DNA from: Acerihabitans arboris
GTDB lineage: Bacteria > Pseudomonadota > Gammaproteobacteria > Enterobacterales > Enterobacteriaceae
DNA: 64,000 bases
Reading direction: 5' to 3'
Assembly: GCF_010131535.1 (NCBI RefSeq)
Contig: NZ_WUBS01000010.1
Span: 62,001 to 126,000 of the forward strand
Made by a program: the position numbers and the translations under genes. The first letter of the stretch is position 1; each line of letters opens with the position of its first letter. Below are positions 16,564 to 24,544 of the stretch, one piece after another. The notes below the pieces were generated by a model that saw nothing but the letters and a program-made list of their open reading frames with translations, was not told where the DNA came from and searched no databases.

Positions 16564-16919
16564 GGACCCCCGCTGGAACTCCGGCGCGATAAAACAGGCG
16601 AACGACCGGCACGAATCGGCGTGCGGCGGGGCTATTACGGGCATAATGCCTGGGGGAAAATAGGGCGCAGGGCACAACCCCCGGCGCTGACCTTCGACCG
16701 GACGTTCGCCCCTGCGCTAAGGACAGGCGGGCGTACATATTGTTATCCTCTTTGGGACTTAATCTTCGCTGGAGTATAAAGAGGGAATATGACGGTTTTA
16801 TTGCCGCAACGGTAAATGCGCCGGTTGCGATGTGCCATGCCGGCGCCCGATGGCCATAACCGCGCCCGGGAAGATGGCCGCGCGCGGTTATGGCCGGGTG
16901 CCTTAATGCCGGCGGCCGG
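16564..16919. other. Intergenic region with long inverted repeat
   Basis: No gene is supported. It contains a perfect 14-bp inverted repeat, GGCCATAACCGCGC (16852-16865) and its complement (16882-16895) with a 16-base spacer, downstream of the oxidoreductase gene that ends at 16920. It also holds a shorter repeat CCTCTTT (16747-16753) / AAAGAGG (16778-16784) in the promoter area of the ABC operon. The long repeat may be a U-less terminator or a dispersed REP-like element; the short one may be an operator. Confidence 0.45.
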
Positions 16920-18200
16920 CTAGAGTTTTACCGCCAGGTCGCGGATATGCACCGGCAGTTCGGTGCGCAGCGAGCGGTTGGCGGCAATGCCGGTCAGGAT
17001 TGACATTGCCCCGTCGCGGTAGGTGGCGGCGCGTTTTAACGGGTCCGGCGCCGGCGTGCCGAATAAATCCGCCAGCATCACCCGATCGCCGCCGCCATGG
17101 CCGCCGGCCAGGAAATCCACCGGCACCCCGTAGGGGGCGGCGAACATGGGGAATACCCGGATGGAGCAGCTCTCAATTACGCCTTCCAGCTCTTTTTTGC
17201 CGCCGCCGTTGACATACGAAGTTTCCACCAGCTTCATTTCCAGACGGCCCTGGCTGCCGTTGAACACCACGTTAACGCCTTCCCACGGCAGGTAGGCGTT
17301 AAGGGAGTAGGTCATGATGGCCTTGTTTTTATAGCGCACCATCACCCCCATCACGTCCTCGATGCTGATGCCGTCGTCGAAGACGCTTTTGTCGCGGTAA
17401 TAACCGTCCTCATGTTCGGCGTTCAGGTAGAGTTCCCGCAGCGGTTCGCTTTGATCCATATGCAACGCGAAGGGATCGCCGGCCGCCGCCCGGCTGCCGG
17501 ACGCGCGGGAATAAAACTGCGTTACGCCCCGGCTTTCGGCGTTGGCCTTGCCGTAGAAGCGCAGGTCTCCCTGGGCATATACCGTTTCCGGCTCGCTGTT
17601 GAGCCAGAAATTGACCAGATCGAAATGATGGGTGGATTTGTGCACCAGCAAACCGCCGCTGTTACGTTTATCGCGGTGCCAGCGGCGGAAATAATCGGCG
17701 CCATGTTCGGTATTGAGCAGCCATTCGAAATGTACTGAAAACACGTCGCCGATGACCCTGGCGGCAAGCAGTTCGCGGATCTTGCTATGGTGCGGGGCAT
17801 AACGGTAGTTAAAAGCCACCCGCAGGTTTTTGCCGGTGCGGCCGATGGCGTCGATAATCGCCTGGCATTTCTCCTCGTCGATGGTCATCGGCTTTTCGCT
17901 GATAACGTCGCAGCCCCATTCCATCGCGCGCACGATATAGTGATGATGGGTGCGATCGATAGAGGTGACGATGACGATATCCGGCAGTGTTTCGGTCATC
18001 ATGCGGTCAAACTCGGTTGCGGCGTACATCGGCACGCTGTTATGGCCCTCGGCGCCGATTAACCGGTTGGCGTATTCCATCCGCGTCCGGTTGGTATCGC
18101 AAAAGGCGACAAACTTTCCCCGGTTGCGGTATTCCCCGGCGATCGCCTGTAAATAAAGCCCGGCCCGCCCGCCGGTGCCGACCAACGCATATTTTTTCAT
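16920..18200 (-). CDS. Gfo/Idh/MocA family NAD(P)-dependent oxidoreductase
   Basis: Soluble sugar or inositol-type dehydrogenase, 426 residues. The Rossmann start is KKYALVGTGGRAGLYLQAI (residues 2-20), followed by the family motif SEKPMTI near residue 100, where the lysine is catalytic. The second domain includes FNYRYAPHHSKIRELL and SGGLLVHKSTHHFDLVNFWL, carrying the conserved His/Asp-type active-site region. Length is about 60 residues above the common 340-370, with extra sequence in the C-terminal half. It is divergent from a large unknown gene at 18377, so the pair may handle one carbohydrate. Substrate is unknown. Confidence 0.87.
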   Translation of the reverse strand: MKKYALVGTGGRAGLYLQAIAGEYRNRGKFVAFCDTNRTRMEYANRLIGAEGHNSVPMYAATEFDRMMTETLPDIVIVTSIDRTHHHYIVRAMEWGCDVISEKPMTIDEEKCQAIIDAIGRTGKNLRVAFNYRYAPHHSKIRELLAARVIGDVFSVHFEWLLNTEHGADYFRRWHRDKRNSGGLLVHKSTHHFDLVNFWLNSEPETVYAQGDLRFYGKANAESRGVTQFYSRASGSRAAAGDPFALHMDQSEPLRELYLNAEHEDGYYRDKSVFDDGISIEDVMGVMVRYKNKAIMTYSLNAYLPWEGVNVVFNGSQGRLEMKLVETSYVNGGGKKELEGVIESCSIRVFPMFAAPYGVPVDFLAGGHGGGDRVMLADLFGTPAPDPLKRAATYRDGAMSILTGIAANRSLRTELPVHIRDLAVKL

Positions 18201-18244
18201 CTTATTATTCTCCCGTTATCATCACTGTAGATTATTTAATCCCG

Positions 18245-18283
18245 ATTTCATCAGGGTCAATTTGATCACCCTCATTTCATCAG
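18245..18283. promoter_or_regulatory. Repeats in the divergent promoter of the oxidoreductase and unknown gene
   Basis: A direct repeat ATTTCATCAG occurs at 18245-18254 and 18274-18283, flanking an inverted pair AGGGT (18253) / ACCCT (ending 18272). Its position between divergent starts at 18200 and 18377 suggests a shared operator. The regulator is not known. Confidence 0.35.
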
Positions 18284-18376
18284 CAAGCGAGGCCGCCTTA
18301 TTGACAGGCTAAAGCGGATGCTTTATACCCGGGGAACCTATATTCGCCTCTCAGCCGACTTTTCAGGGAAAATACC

Positions 18377-19951
18377 GTGCCGCAATGTTTGCTGGAAGTT
18401 AACTCCCCGCTTATCTGGCACTGGTCGCATTTCCTGGAAATGGCGGCGGTCATGGAAAAATATCGGTTCACCGGCCTGGTGATTCATCAACAAAATATCC
18501 TGGCGCTGCTTGCCCAACCCTCTCCCCATTACCAGGGCGCGGATAAGGCCAACCTGCAGCATGAATGGGAAGGCGCGCTGCTTTACCTGCAGCGCCTGAG
18601 CGCCTGGTGCCGGGCGCGGCGGCTGACGGTCTGGCTGCAGGGTGAAGCCTTTCCACAAGACGGCCGCATCGAGCACAAATTTCCCGAGTTGTCCCTGGCG
18701 GACGATGCGGGCCGGGGTGAAAAATTCCTGTATTATTTTTATACCGACGTGGTCAGCGCGTCGCTTGCGCAACTGCCCTTGATTGACGGCATCATTCTCA
18801 GCCTCCAGACCCCGGCGTTTAATGAAACGCAGTGGCACGCGCCGCTGCTGTCGCTCTATCGCCAGCTGCGGCGGCAAAATAAAAAGCTGGCGCTGCGCGA
18901 TTATACCGACGACAGCTGGCCCCGCCGGCAGTTGCACCAGACGCTGGCCCGGTTGCCGGGGGATGTGCGCGCCTCGCTGAAGGCCACGGCGGTGGACTAT
19001 CGTCCCGGTTTTGCCAATAACCCGGCGATCGGCGCTTTTGACCGGCGCCGGATGTGGATTGATATCGATTTGTGGGGCATTGATTACGGCTGGACCCTGT
19101 TGCCCTGCCTGTTGATTGATGAAATACAGGGCCGCCTGGGCTGGGTGCAAACGGTGATAGGCGAGCGGCTGGAAGCGATCAGCGTGCGCATCAGCTGGGA
19201 ATGGATTAACAACGGCCCGCTGCTGGATTCGGTCAATGAAAGCAATCTTTATGGCCTGGCGCGCATGGTAAATGACGCGCAGCCGGCGGCGGCCGTCACG
19301 CTGCTTGATGATTGGCTCGAGGCCAAAGGCGCCCGCCCGGTGGACGGCCGCCAGCGCCAAATGCTGCGCCAGCTGTTTTTTACCAGCTATGACTGGATGT
19401 GCAAGGCCCCCTATCTGCTGGGGCGGGTAATGCATTGCCACAGCCAGATCCCGCAGGACATTAACGACGCGTGGCGTTTGCTCAATTCGGGCGCCGACGG
19501 GGCCCACTGGCGGGCGTCTTTCCAGCCGCTGTTTCCGGCCGACGACCGGGACACGGGGCTGGCGCAGCGGGAGCTTATCCGCCTTGAGCGGCAGCAGGTG
19601 GAGTTTTTGGCCCGTCACCTGCGGCATATGGCGCAACAGCTTGAGCACGGCGGAGCCCTGCCCGCGGGCATGGGCGCTAACCTGGCGGCCGCCTGGGAAC
19701 GGGCGGAGTGGTATTCCCGCATGTTCGGCCACGTCCGGCAACTGCTCGAGCTGCATGGCTTTATCGACAAATATGGCGACAGCCCATCGCTGCGCGCGGA
19801 GCTGGCTACCGCCATCGCCGCCGCGGGGCAATGCGCGGACAAGATAGACCGCTGGCTTGACGATAGCGCCGATGACCATCCCCTGTACCTCCGCATGATG
19901 ATGAATCCGGCCCGGCTGCACGCCCTGGCGCAACAGTGCCGTTTACGCTGA
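18377..19951 (+). CDS. Large conserved-looking protein of unknown function
   Basis: Soluble protein of 524 residues with no signal peptide; the GTG start at 18377 has AGGGAAAA 8 bases upstream. I do not recognise the family with certainty. The first ~310 residues alternate strand-like and helix-like stretches (FTGLVIHQQNILALLAQ, LIDGIILSLQTPAFNE, KKLALRDYTDD, RRMWIDIDLWGIDYGWTLLP, LEAISVRISWEWIN), which reads like a TIM barrel of a glycosidase-like enzyme. The C-terminal ~170 residues are mostly helical. It is divergent from a sugar-type oxidoreductase, which supports a carbohydrate role. A long antisense frame also exists but looks artefactual. Confidence 0.65.
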   Translation: MPQCLLEVNSPLIWHWSHFLEMAAVMEKYRFTGLVIHQQNILALLAQPSPHYQGADKANLQHEWEGALLYLQRLSAWCRARRLTVWLQGEAFPQDGRIEHKFPELSLADDAGRGEKFLYYFYTDVVSASLAQLPLIDGIILSLQTPAFNETQWHAPLLSLYRQLRRQNKKLALRDYTDDSWPRRQLHQTLARLPGDVRASLKATAVDYRPGFANNPAIGAFDRRRMWIDIDLWGIDYGWTLLPCLLIDEIQGRLGWVQTVIGERLEAISVRISWEWINNGPLLDSVNESNLYGLARMVNDAQPAAAVTLLDDWLEAKGARPVDGRQRQMLRQLFFTSYDWMCKAPYLLGRVMHCHSQIPQDINDAWRLLNSGADGAHWRASFQPLFPADDRDTGLAQRELIRLERQQVEFLARHLRHMAQQLEHGGALPAGMGANLAAAWERAEWYSRMFGHVRQLLELHGFIDKYGDSPSLRAELATAIAAAGQCADKIDRWLDDSADDHPLYLRMMMNPARLHALAQQCRLR

Positions 19952-20046
19952 TGCCCGCGTGCTGCGGACGTCACGATGCTAAACGCCGGGCGGGATAAAG
20001 CCCACTGGCATCTGGCCCCTGCCGCCCCCGTCGGCGGCATAAGCGT

Positions 20047-20304
20047 CTAAAGTGTGATGAGGTTCATGAAGTCATCGAAAGGATCGTGACGGATGTCACT
20101 CGCGGGCAGTAGCGAAAGGCGATCGCGGGCGTAAAATGTGGGGCAAAATATGCGCCTCGTCACAATCTCGCCGACGCGCGGGCCACCCCGGACGATGCCA
20201 TGACCCGTGTCCAGGTTTATCCCCCCCGGCAGGGCGGGTGGAACCCGATCGGCGGGCGCTATCGCGGGTACGGTGATGACGGCTCGCGGCCAGGGCGGCG
20301 GCAC
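20047..20304 (-). CDS. Doubtful small hypothetical protein
   Basis: Frame of 85 codons opening with GTG, 7 bases after the stop of the HTH gene upstream. The N-terminal half is proline/arginine-rich and looks random; the last ~45 residues (ending RHDPFDDFMNLITL) look more protein-like. It may be the co-transcribed partner of the HTH protein or a remnant. Apart from this, 19952-20311 shows nothing. Confidence 0.22.
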   Translation of the reverse strand: MPPPWPRAVITVPAIAPADRVPPALPGGINLDTGHGIVRGGPRVGEIVTRRIFCPTFYARDRLSLLPASDIRHDPFDDFMNLITL

Positions 20305-20311
20305 GGGTGAT

Positions 20312-20776
20312 TCAGTCGCCGGCCGGCGTCGGATCGGCTGAGGATAACCAGTATCCGCCGTCGGACCAGATGAAGATCATGGCCTCGGACGAGGGAGGGT
20401 AGTCGGCGTCGGCGAGAAGATGGATCGAGATATGGGTTTCACGATCCGTTATCCGGGTCGTGGCATATAATATTCTCAGGCTGATGTCGGCGACGTGGGG
20501 CAGCCGTCGACCGCTGCGTTCCCAATGGGCGATGAATGCCATTTCCACCCCCAGCTTAATGCCGAGCGTGCGGCGGGAAAGATTCAATTCATGACGCAGG
20601 AAACGCATTTCCGACGAGATAAGCGGACTGTGGCGGTTGATTAATTGCTGGGCGATCAATCGATGCAATCCCACAATATCTTTTATGTCGGTAAATTTTC
20701 TATTGCCAGTATTATGATGCTTATAACCGTTAGTTAGCCAGATATTTGATAGTCCACAATCTATATATCTAAACAT
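20312..20776 (-). CDS. XRE-like helix-turn-helix protein, antitoxin/phage-regulator type
   Basis: Protein of 154 residues. The middle, GLHRLIAQQLINRHSPLISSEMRFLRHELNLSRRTLGIKLGVEMAFIAHWERSGRRLP (~38-95), is a Cro/C1-type HTH of the kind found in MqsA/HigA-like regulators, where the helix pair LSRRTLGIKLGV..FIAHWERSG reads DNA. The N-terminal CGLSNIWLTNGYKHH resembles the short beta segment of that family but without the zinc cysteine pairs. The C-terminal 40 residues are unassigned. The surrounding DNA is AT-rich. It could autoregulate or be an orphan antitoxin; no toxin gene is apparent. Confidence 0.6.
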   Translation of the reverse strand: MFRYIDCGLSNIWLTNGYKHHNTGNRKFTDIKDIVGLHRLIAQQLINRHSPLISSEMRFLRHELNLSRRTLGIKLGVEMAFIAHWERSGRRLPHVADISLRILYATTRITDRETHISIHLLADADYPPSSEAMIFIWSDGGYWLSSADPTPAGD

Positions 20777-21011
20777 AAATTTTCCTTGTAATATAGCATC
20801 CTGGTTACATATGACTTATAAACAAAGACAGTTCACTTGGTAACACCCTGATAATTCATTGATACATGTCATTTAATGGAATGGGAAAGTTATTAAAATA
20901 ATTCTTAAAGCCAGAGGGCGCTTAAGAAGTAATACCACTAGCAGGAGATAAGAGCGAAAAAAGGTTGCAAAAAAGTATAGCCGATCACGCTACTATTGCA
21001 TTTATTGAAAT

Positions 21012-21033
21012 TAATTAAATTATAATTTAATTA
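21012..21033. promoter_or_regulatory. 22-bp perfect AT palindrome upstream of the RpiB-like gene
   Basis: Positions 21012-21033 read identically on both strands over 22 bases, centred on 21022/21023, in the 466-base gene-free stretch 20777-21242. It contains only A and T, so chance is a concern. Size and location, about 210 bases before the isomerase gene, fit an operator. The rest of the gap is AT-rich with no gene. Confidence 0.4.
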
Positions 21034-21242
21034 TGAATGCACCTATTATCAATAGGCGGAAATTGGCGCCATCAGCGGCCATGGTCGTCTGAATTTCGTG
21101 GTTAACGTGACGCCGCCGAGGTTTTTGCCGGCGGCGGGGTGGCATAATTGAAAGTAAAACAGCATTTCATTTTATTGAATAGTGATGCTGGTTTCTTTAT
21201 CATGACAGCACATCATTCTCATCTACAATGGGTAACGCCTTT

Positions 21243-21881
21243 ATGAAAATTGCACTGATCAATGAAAACAGCCAGGCCGCCAAAAACGAGCTGATCGCCG
21301 CCACCCTGGCCAAGGTCGTCGAGCCGTTGGGCCATCAGGTGTTTAACTACGGCATGTATTCTGCCGAGGACAAGGCCACGCTGACCTACGTGCAAAACGG
21401 CATCCTGGCGGCGATATTGCTGAATTCCGGCGCGGCCGACTACGTGGTGACCGGCTGCGGCACCGGCGCCGGCGCCATGCTTGCCTGCAACTCTTTCCCG
21501 GGCGTGATTTGCGGCCTGGCCATCGATCCTGCCGACGGCTATATGTTTGCGCAGATTAACGACGGCAACGCCATCTCCCTGCCGTTCGCCAAAGGTTTTG
21601 GCTGGGGTGCGGAGCTCAACCTGCAGTATATTTTCGAGAAACTGTTCGAAACCGCCGGCGGCCAGGGGTATCCGAAAGAGCGCGTGGTGCCTGAGCAGCG
21701 CAATAAAAAGATCCTTGATGCGGTAAAAGCGGTGAGCTATCGCGATTTGTTGTCCATCCTGGCCGATCTCGATCAGGATCTGCTTAAAGGCGCCGTCGCC
21801 GGTGAGAAATTCAAGGAATATTTCTTTGCCAACTGCCGGGATAAAGCCCTTGGCGCCTATATCGAAGCTCTGGTAGCCTGA
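21243..21881 (+). CDS. RpiB/LacA/LacB family sugar-phosphate isomerase
   Basis: Cytosolic aldose-ketose isomerase of the RpiB fold, 212 residues from the ATG at 21243 (MKIALINENSQAAKNELI); the frame extends 5 codons further. The nucleotide-like loop GCGTGAGAMLACNSFPGV is at ~77-94; in this family the conserved Cys acts as the catalytic base. It is longer than RpiB (~150), with ~60 extra C-terminal residues, so it belongs to the extended group acting on pentose- or tetrose-phosphates other than ribose-5-P. It is followed after 24 bases by a DHCW cupin, and both sit next to an acid-sugar catabolic operon. Confidence 0.82.
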   Translation: MKIALINENSQAAKNELIAATLAKVVEPLGHQVFNYGMYSAEDKATLTYVQNGILAAILLNSGAADYVVTGCGTGAGAMLACNSFPGVICGLAIDPADGYMFAQINDGNAISLPFAKGFGWGAELNLQYIFEKLFETAGGQGYPKERVVPEQRNKKILDAVKAVSYRDLLSILADLDQDLLKGAVAGEKFKEYFFANCRDKALGAYIEALVA

Positions 21882-21905
21882 GGGACTTCTTGTCCGGCCC
21901 GGAAC

Positions 21906-22244
21906 ATGACTACCATGCACTTACAGGATATCCCCTTCGGCACTACCGATTGGTCGCGCATTGAACCCACGCAACATGCCGGCGAGCGCGGCGCGGTCTC
22001 CTGGCGCACCCGCCATTTCGGCGACATCCGCGTGCGCATGGTGGAGTACACCGCCGGCTACCTGGCCGATCACTGGTGCTCAAAAGGGCATATTCTGTTT
22101 TGCCTGTCAGGCGAGCTGCATACCGAACTGGCGGATGGGCGTGTTTTTACACTGACGCCGGGCATGAGTTACCAGGTGGCGGATAATGCGGAAGCGCACC
22201 GGTCCTATACCGACCAGGGCGCCACCCTGTTTATCGTCGACTGA
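21906..22244 (+). CDS. DHCW-motif cupin protein
   Basis: Small single-domain cupin, 112 residues. It carries the family motif as DHWCSKGHILFCLSGELHTEL (~56-76) and a second metal-site region MSYQVADNAEAHRSY. Cupins of this type are suspected sugar isomerases or epimerases, or small-molecule sensors. It lies 24 bases after the RpiB-like gene on the same strand, so the two are probably co-expressed and may act on the same sugar. The start at 21906 is uncertain; an ATG at 21915 is equally possible and no strong ribosome site is seen. Confidence 0.8.
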   Translation: MTTMHLQDIPFGTTDWSRIEPTQHAGERGAVSWRTRHFGDIRVRMVEYTAGYLADHWCSKGHILFCLSGELHTELADGRVFTLTPGMSYQVADNAEAHRSYTDQGATLFIVD

Positions 22245-22277
22245 CGGCTCGGGCTTGTCATCGCCCGTCGCCGCGCC

Positions 22278-23477
22278 TTACCGGCCGGAGCTGCGGGTTA
22301 TGCAATCCGGCCGCGCTTTTAACCCCGCGCTCAGCTCAGTTCCCAAACCCGCGCCGGCGGGCGGCAGCAGATATCCCCGCTGCAGTTCGGGCAATACCGT
22401 CACCAATTCGGGATAAAATCCCGCCAGATAGGCTCTGACCACCTCCTGGAAAATGGCGTTAGGCGACGACAGGCCCAGGTGCAGCGAGGCCATCAGCACC
22501 ACCGGGCCTGTGCAATCGTGGGGTGCGATGGGTTTTTGGTAAGCCTCCGCCAGCGCGGCAATCTTCTTGGCTTCGCTGATGCCGCCGCACCAGGACAGGT
22601 CGATCATGACATAATCCAGCGCGTCGGCGGCCAGCAGGTCGCGGAAGGTGCCGCGGGTGGCCAGCGTTTCGCTGCCGCAGACCGGCAGGCCGGATAAGCG
22701 CCGATAGTCCGCCAGCGCCTGCGGCGAATCCATTTTAATCGGATCTTCCGCCCAGAGAATATTGTATTGCCCGAGTTCGCGGGCAATCGCCAGCGCGGCG
22801 GTCGTATTCCATAACGAATGAAACTCGCACATGATCTCGATATTATCGCCCACCGCCCGACGGATTTTATCAAACGGCTCCAGCGCCCGGCGGATATCCC
22901 GCGCGCCGATATACTGGCCGTCGCTCTGTAGCGCGACGCTGTCGAACGGCCAGATCTTCATGGCGGAAAACCCTTCTTCAACCAGGCTTTGCGCCAGCTC
23001 GTCCGGATAGTCGACAAAGGCCACCTGGTCGTCGTAGCGGGTGCGCGGCGCCGTCCCGCCCGTGGTTATGGTGCGGCGCTGTTCGCCCCGGCTGTTGAAA
23101 TTAATCCCGGCGCAGGTATTGTAGGCGCGCATCCGGTCATGGCATAAGCCGCCCAACAATTGGTACAACGGCAGCTGTGCCGCCTTGCCGAAAATATCCC
23201 ATAACGCAATATCCAGCGCCGACGCGGCGCGGGTTTCCACGCCCGACCCGTTAAACCCCAGATAGCCGCGCAGCAGCGTTTTGTTATGTCGCTCGATTTG
23301 CAGCGGATCCTTGCCCAACAGCATCGGCGCGCAAATGGCATGGATGTAGGCCTCCACCGCCTCAGCGCCCCTGAAGGTTTCGCCCAGGCCAACCTGGCCC
23401 TCATCGGTATGCACCTCTACCCACAGCAGGTTGGCATGCTCATGCAACCTGAAGGTCTCTATTTTGGTTATTTTCAT
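22278..23477 (-). CDS. Enolase-superfamily (mandelate racemase type) acid-sugar dehydratase
   Basis: Mg-dependent dehydratase or epimerase of the mandelate racemase/muconate lactonizing group, 399 residues. Metal ligands are likely in IEIMCEFHSLWN (Glu), LWAEDPIKM (Glu) and VCGSETLATRG (Glu). Acid/base residues are the Lys of FSAMKIWPFDS and the His in IAPHDCTGPV. This layout fits dehydration of a sugar acid. AAGG precedes the start. It follows the 2-hydroxyacid dehydrogenase and an MFS acid-sugar transporter in a minus-strand operon, which suggests import, dehydration and reduction of one sugar acid. The exact substrate cannot be told. Confidence 0.85.
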   Translation of the reverse strand: MKITKIETFRLHEHANLLWVEVHTDEGQVGLGETFRGAEAVEAYIHAICAPMLLGKDPLQIERHNKTLLRGYLGFNGSGVETRAASALDIALWDIFGKAAQLPLYQLLGGLCHDRMRAYNTCAGINFNSRGEQRRTITTGGTAPRTRYDDQVAFVDYPDELAQSLVEEGFSAMKIWPFDSVALQSDGQYIGARDIRRALEPFDKIRRAVGDNIEIMCEFHSLWNTTAALAIARELGQYNILWAEDPIKMDSPQALADYRRLSGLPVCGSETLATRGTFRDLLAADALDYVMIDLSWCGGISEAKKIAALAEAYQKPIAPHDCTGPVVLMASLHLGLSSPNAIFQEVVRAYLAGFYPELVTVLPELQRGYLLPPAGAGLGTELSAGLKARPDCITRSSGR

Positions 23478-23503
23478 ATAATGCCTTGATCATCATCCAT
23501 TAT

Positions 23504-24499
23504 TTAAGGGCGCGACGTGGCCTGGCGGCCGTCGTGCACCACGTTGAGCAAAGGCTCACCGTTGCGCTGCCGGGTGATATTGCCGGCGATAAACGCATAG
23601 CGCCGGGCGAACAATCCCTGGGTCCAGCCGGAAATATGCGGGGTACAGAAGGCGTTGGGCAACGCGGCGAAATCATAAAACGACGGCGGCACCGCCTCGC
23701 CGCCGCCGGCCGGATAGCGATACCATACGTCAAGGTAAGCCCCGGCGATCCTTTGGTCGCTGAGCGCGCTGTACAACGCTTGTTCATTGACGATGGCCGC
23801 GCGGGCGATATTAATCAGCACCGCGTCCCGGCTCATGGCGCTGAACTGAGGCGCGCCGAACGAGTCGCGGGTAGCGTCGTTAAGCGGGCAGCAGAGCACC
23901 ACATAATCAGCATGAGGCAGGACCTCGTTAAGCTGCCGTGGGGTAAATGCCCGATCCGCCGGGCCTTCCACCTTGCCGTCCATGGCGCGCGACGAGATGG
24001 CAACCACCTCCAGGCCGAAGGCCCGCGCCCGTGCCGCCACCGCCTGGCCGATACGGCCGAAGCCGATAACCACCACTGTCTTACCGTTGAGCTCGCCGCG
24101 CGGCTTGCGCTCAAGGTAGCTTTGCGACCAGCGCCGGTTATCAAAGCTGGCCCGCGCCGCGCCGAGGCCAATCTCATGGTCGAGCATGCAGGCCAGGGTA
24201 TATTCCGCCATGGGAATTTCATGTTCAAACACGTTGCACACCGTACAGCCCGGCGGCAGCGCGGCAAAGTCGATGCCGTCCAGGCCGGCGCCCGGCGCGT
24301 GCAGCAGGCGGAATCGGGGCGGCGCGCCCCGGCGCTGAAAGCGCATGGCAACCAGGACGTCGGCTCCGTCGATCTGCCGGTCCCAGGCGTCGGACTCATG
24401 GGCTTCCCGGGGGAGCGCCGCGAACTCGGCCTTAAAATCCAGCTGGTCCGCGATCTCATCGCGGTGGGTGGCGGCTTCGCCAATCATTACTATCTTCAT
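23504..24499 (-). CDS. D-isomer-specific 2-hydroxyacid dehydrogenase
   Basis: NAD(P)-dependent dehydrogenase, 331 residues from the ATG at 24499 (GGGAGA upstream). The Rossmann motif is VVVIGFGRIGQAVAARARAFGLEV (~142-165). The catalytic set includes an Arg in LINIARAAIVNEQAL, a Glu-containing loop near RIAGAYLDVWYRYP, and a His in CTPHISGWTQGLFARR. It sits between the MFS transporter and the enolase-family gene with gaps of 26 and about 45 bases. In such operons these enzymes reduce a 2-keto acid or oxidise the imported hydroxy acid. Confidence 0.87.
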   Translation of the reverse strand: MKIVMIGEAATHRDEIADQLDFKAEFAALPREAHESDAWDRQIDGADVLVAMRFQRRGAPPRFRLLHAPGAGLDGIDFAALPPGCTVCNVFEHEIPMAEYTLACMLDHEIGLGAARASFDNRRWSQSYLERKPRGELNGKTVVVIGFGRIGQAVAARARAFGLEVVAISSRAMDGKVEGPADRAFTPRQLNEVLPHADYVVLCCPLNDATRDSFGAPQFSAMSRDAVLINIARAAIVNEQALYSALSDQRIAGAYLDVWYRYPAGGGEAVPPSFYDFAALPNAFCTPHISGWTQGLFARRYAFIAGNITRQRNGEPLLNVVHDGRQATSRP

Positions 24500-24544
24500 G
24501 TGTTCTCCCATATTGATTGATATATAACGCCGTGCGACGGCGGA

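Noticed and set aside
18338-19933. 531-codon minus-strand frame antisense to the large unknown protein
   Set aside because: Composition is His/Arg/Gln-rich with no domain or hydrophobic pattern, as expected of antisense frames in GC-rich DNA. The plus-strand product has a good ribosome site and protein-like texture.
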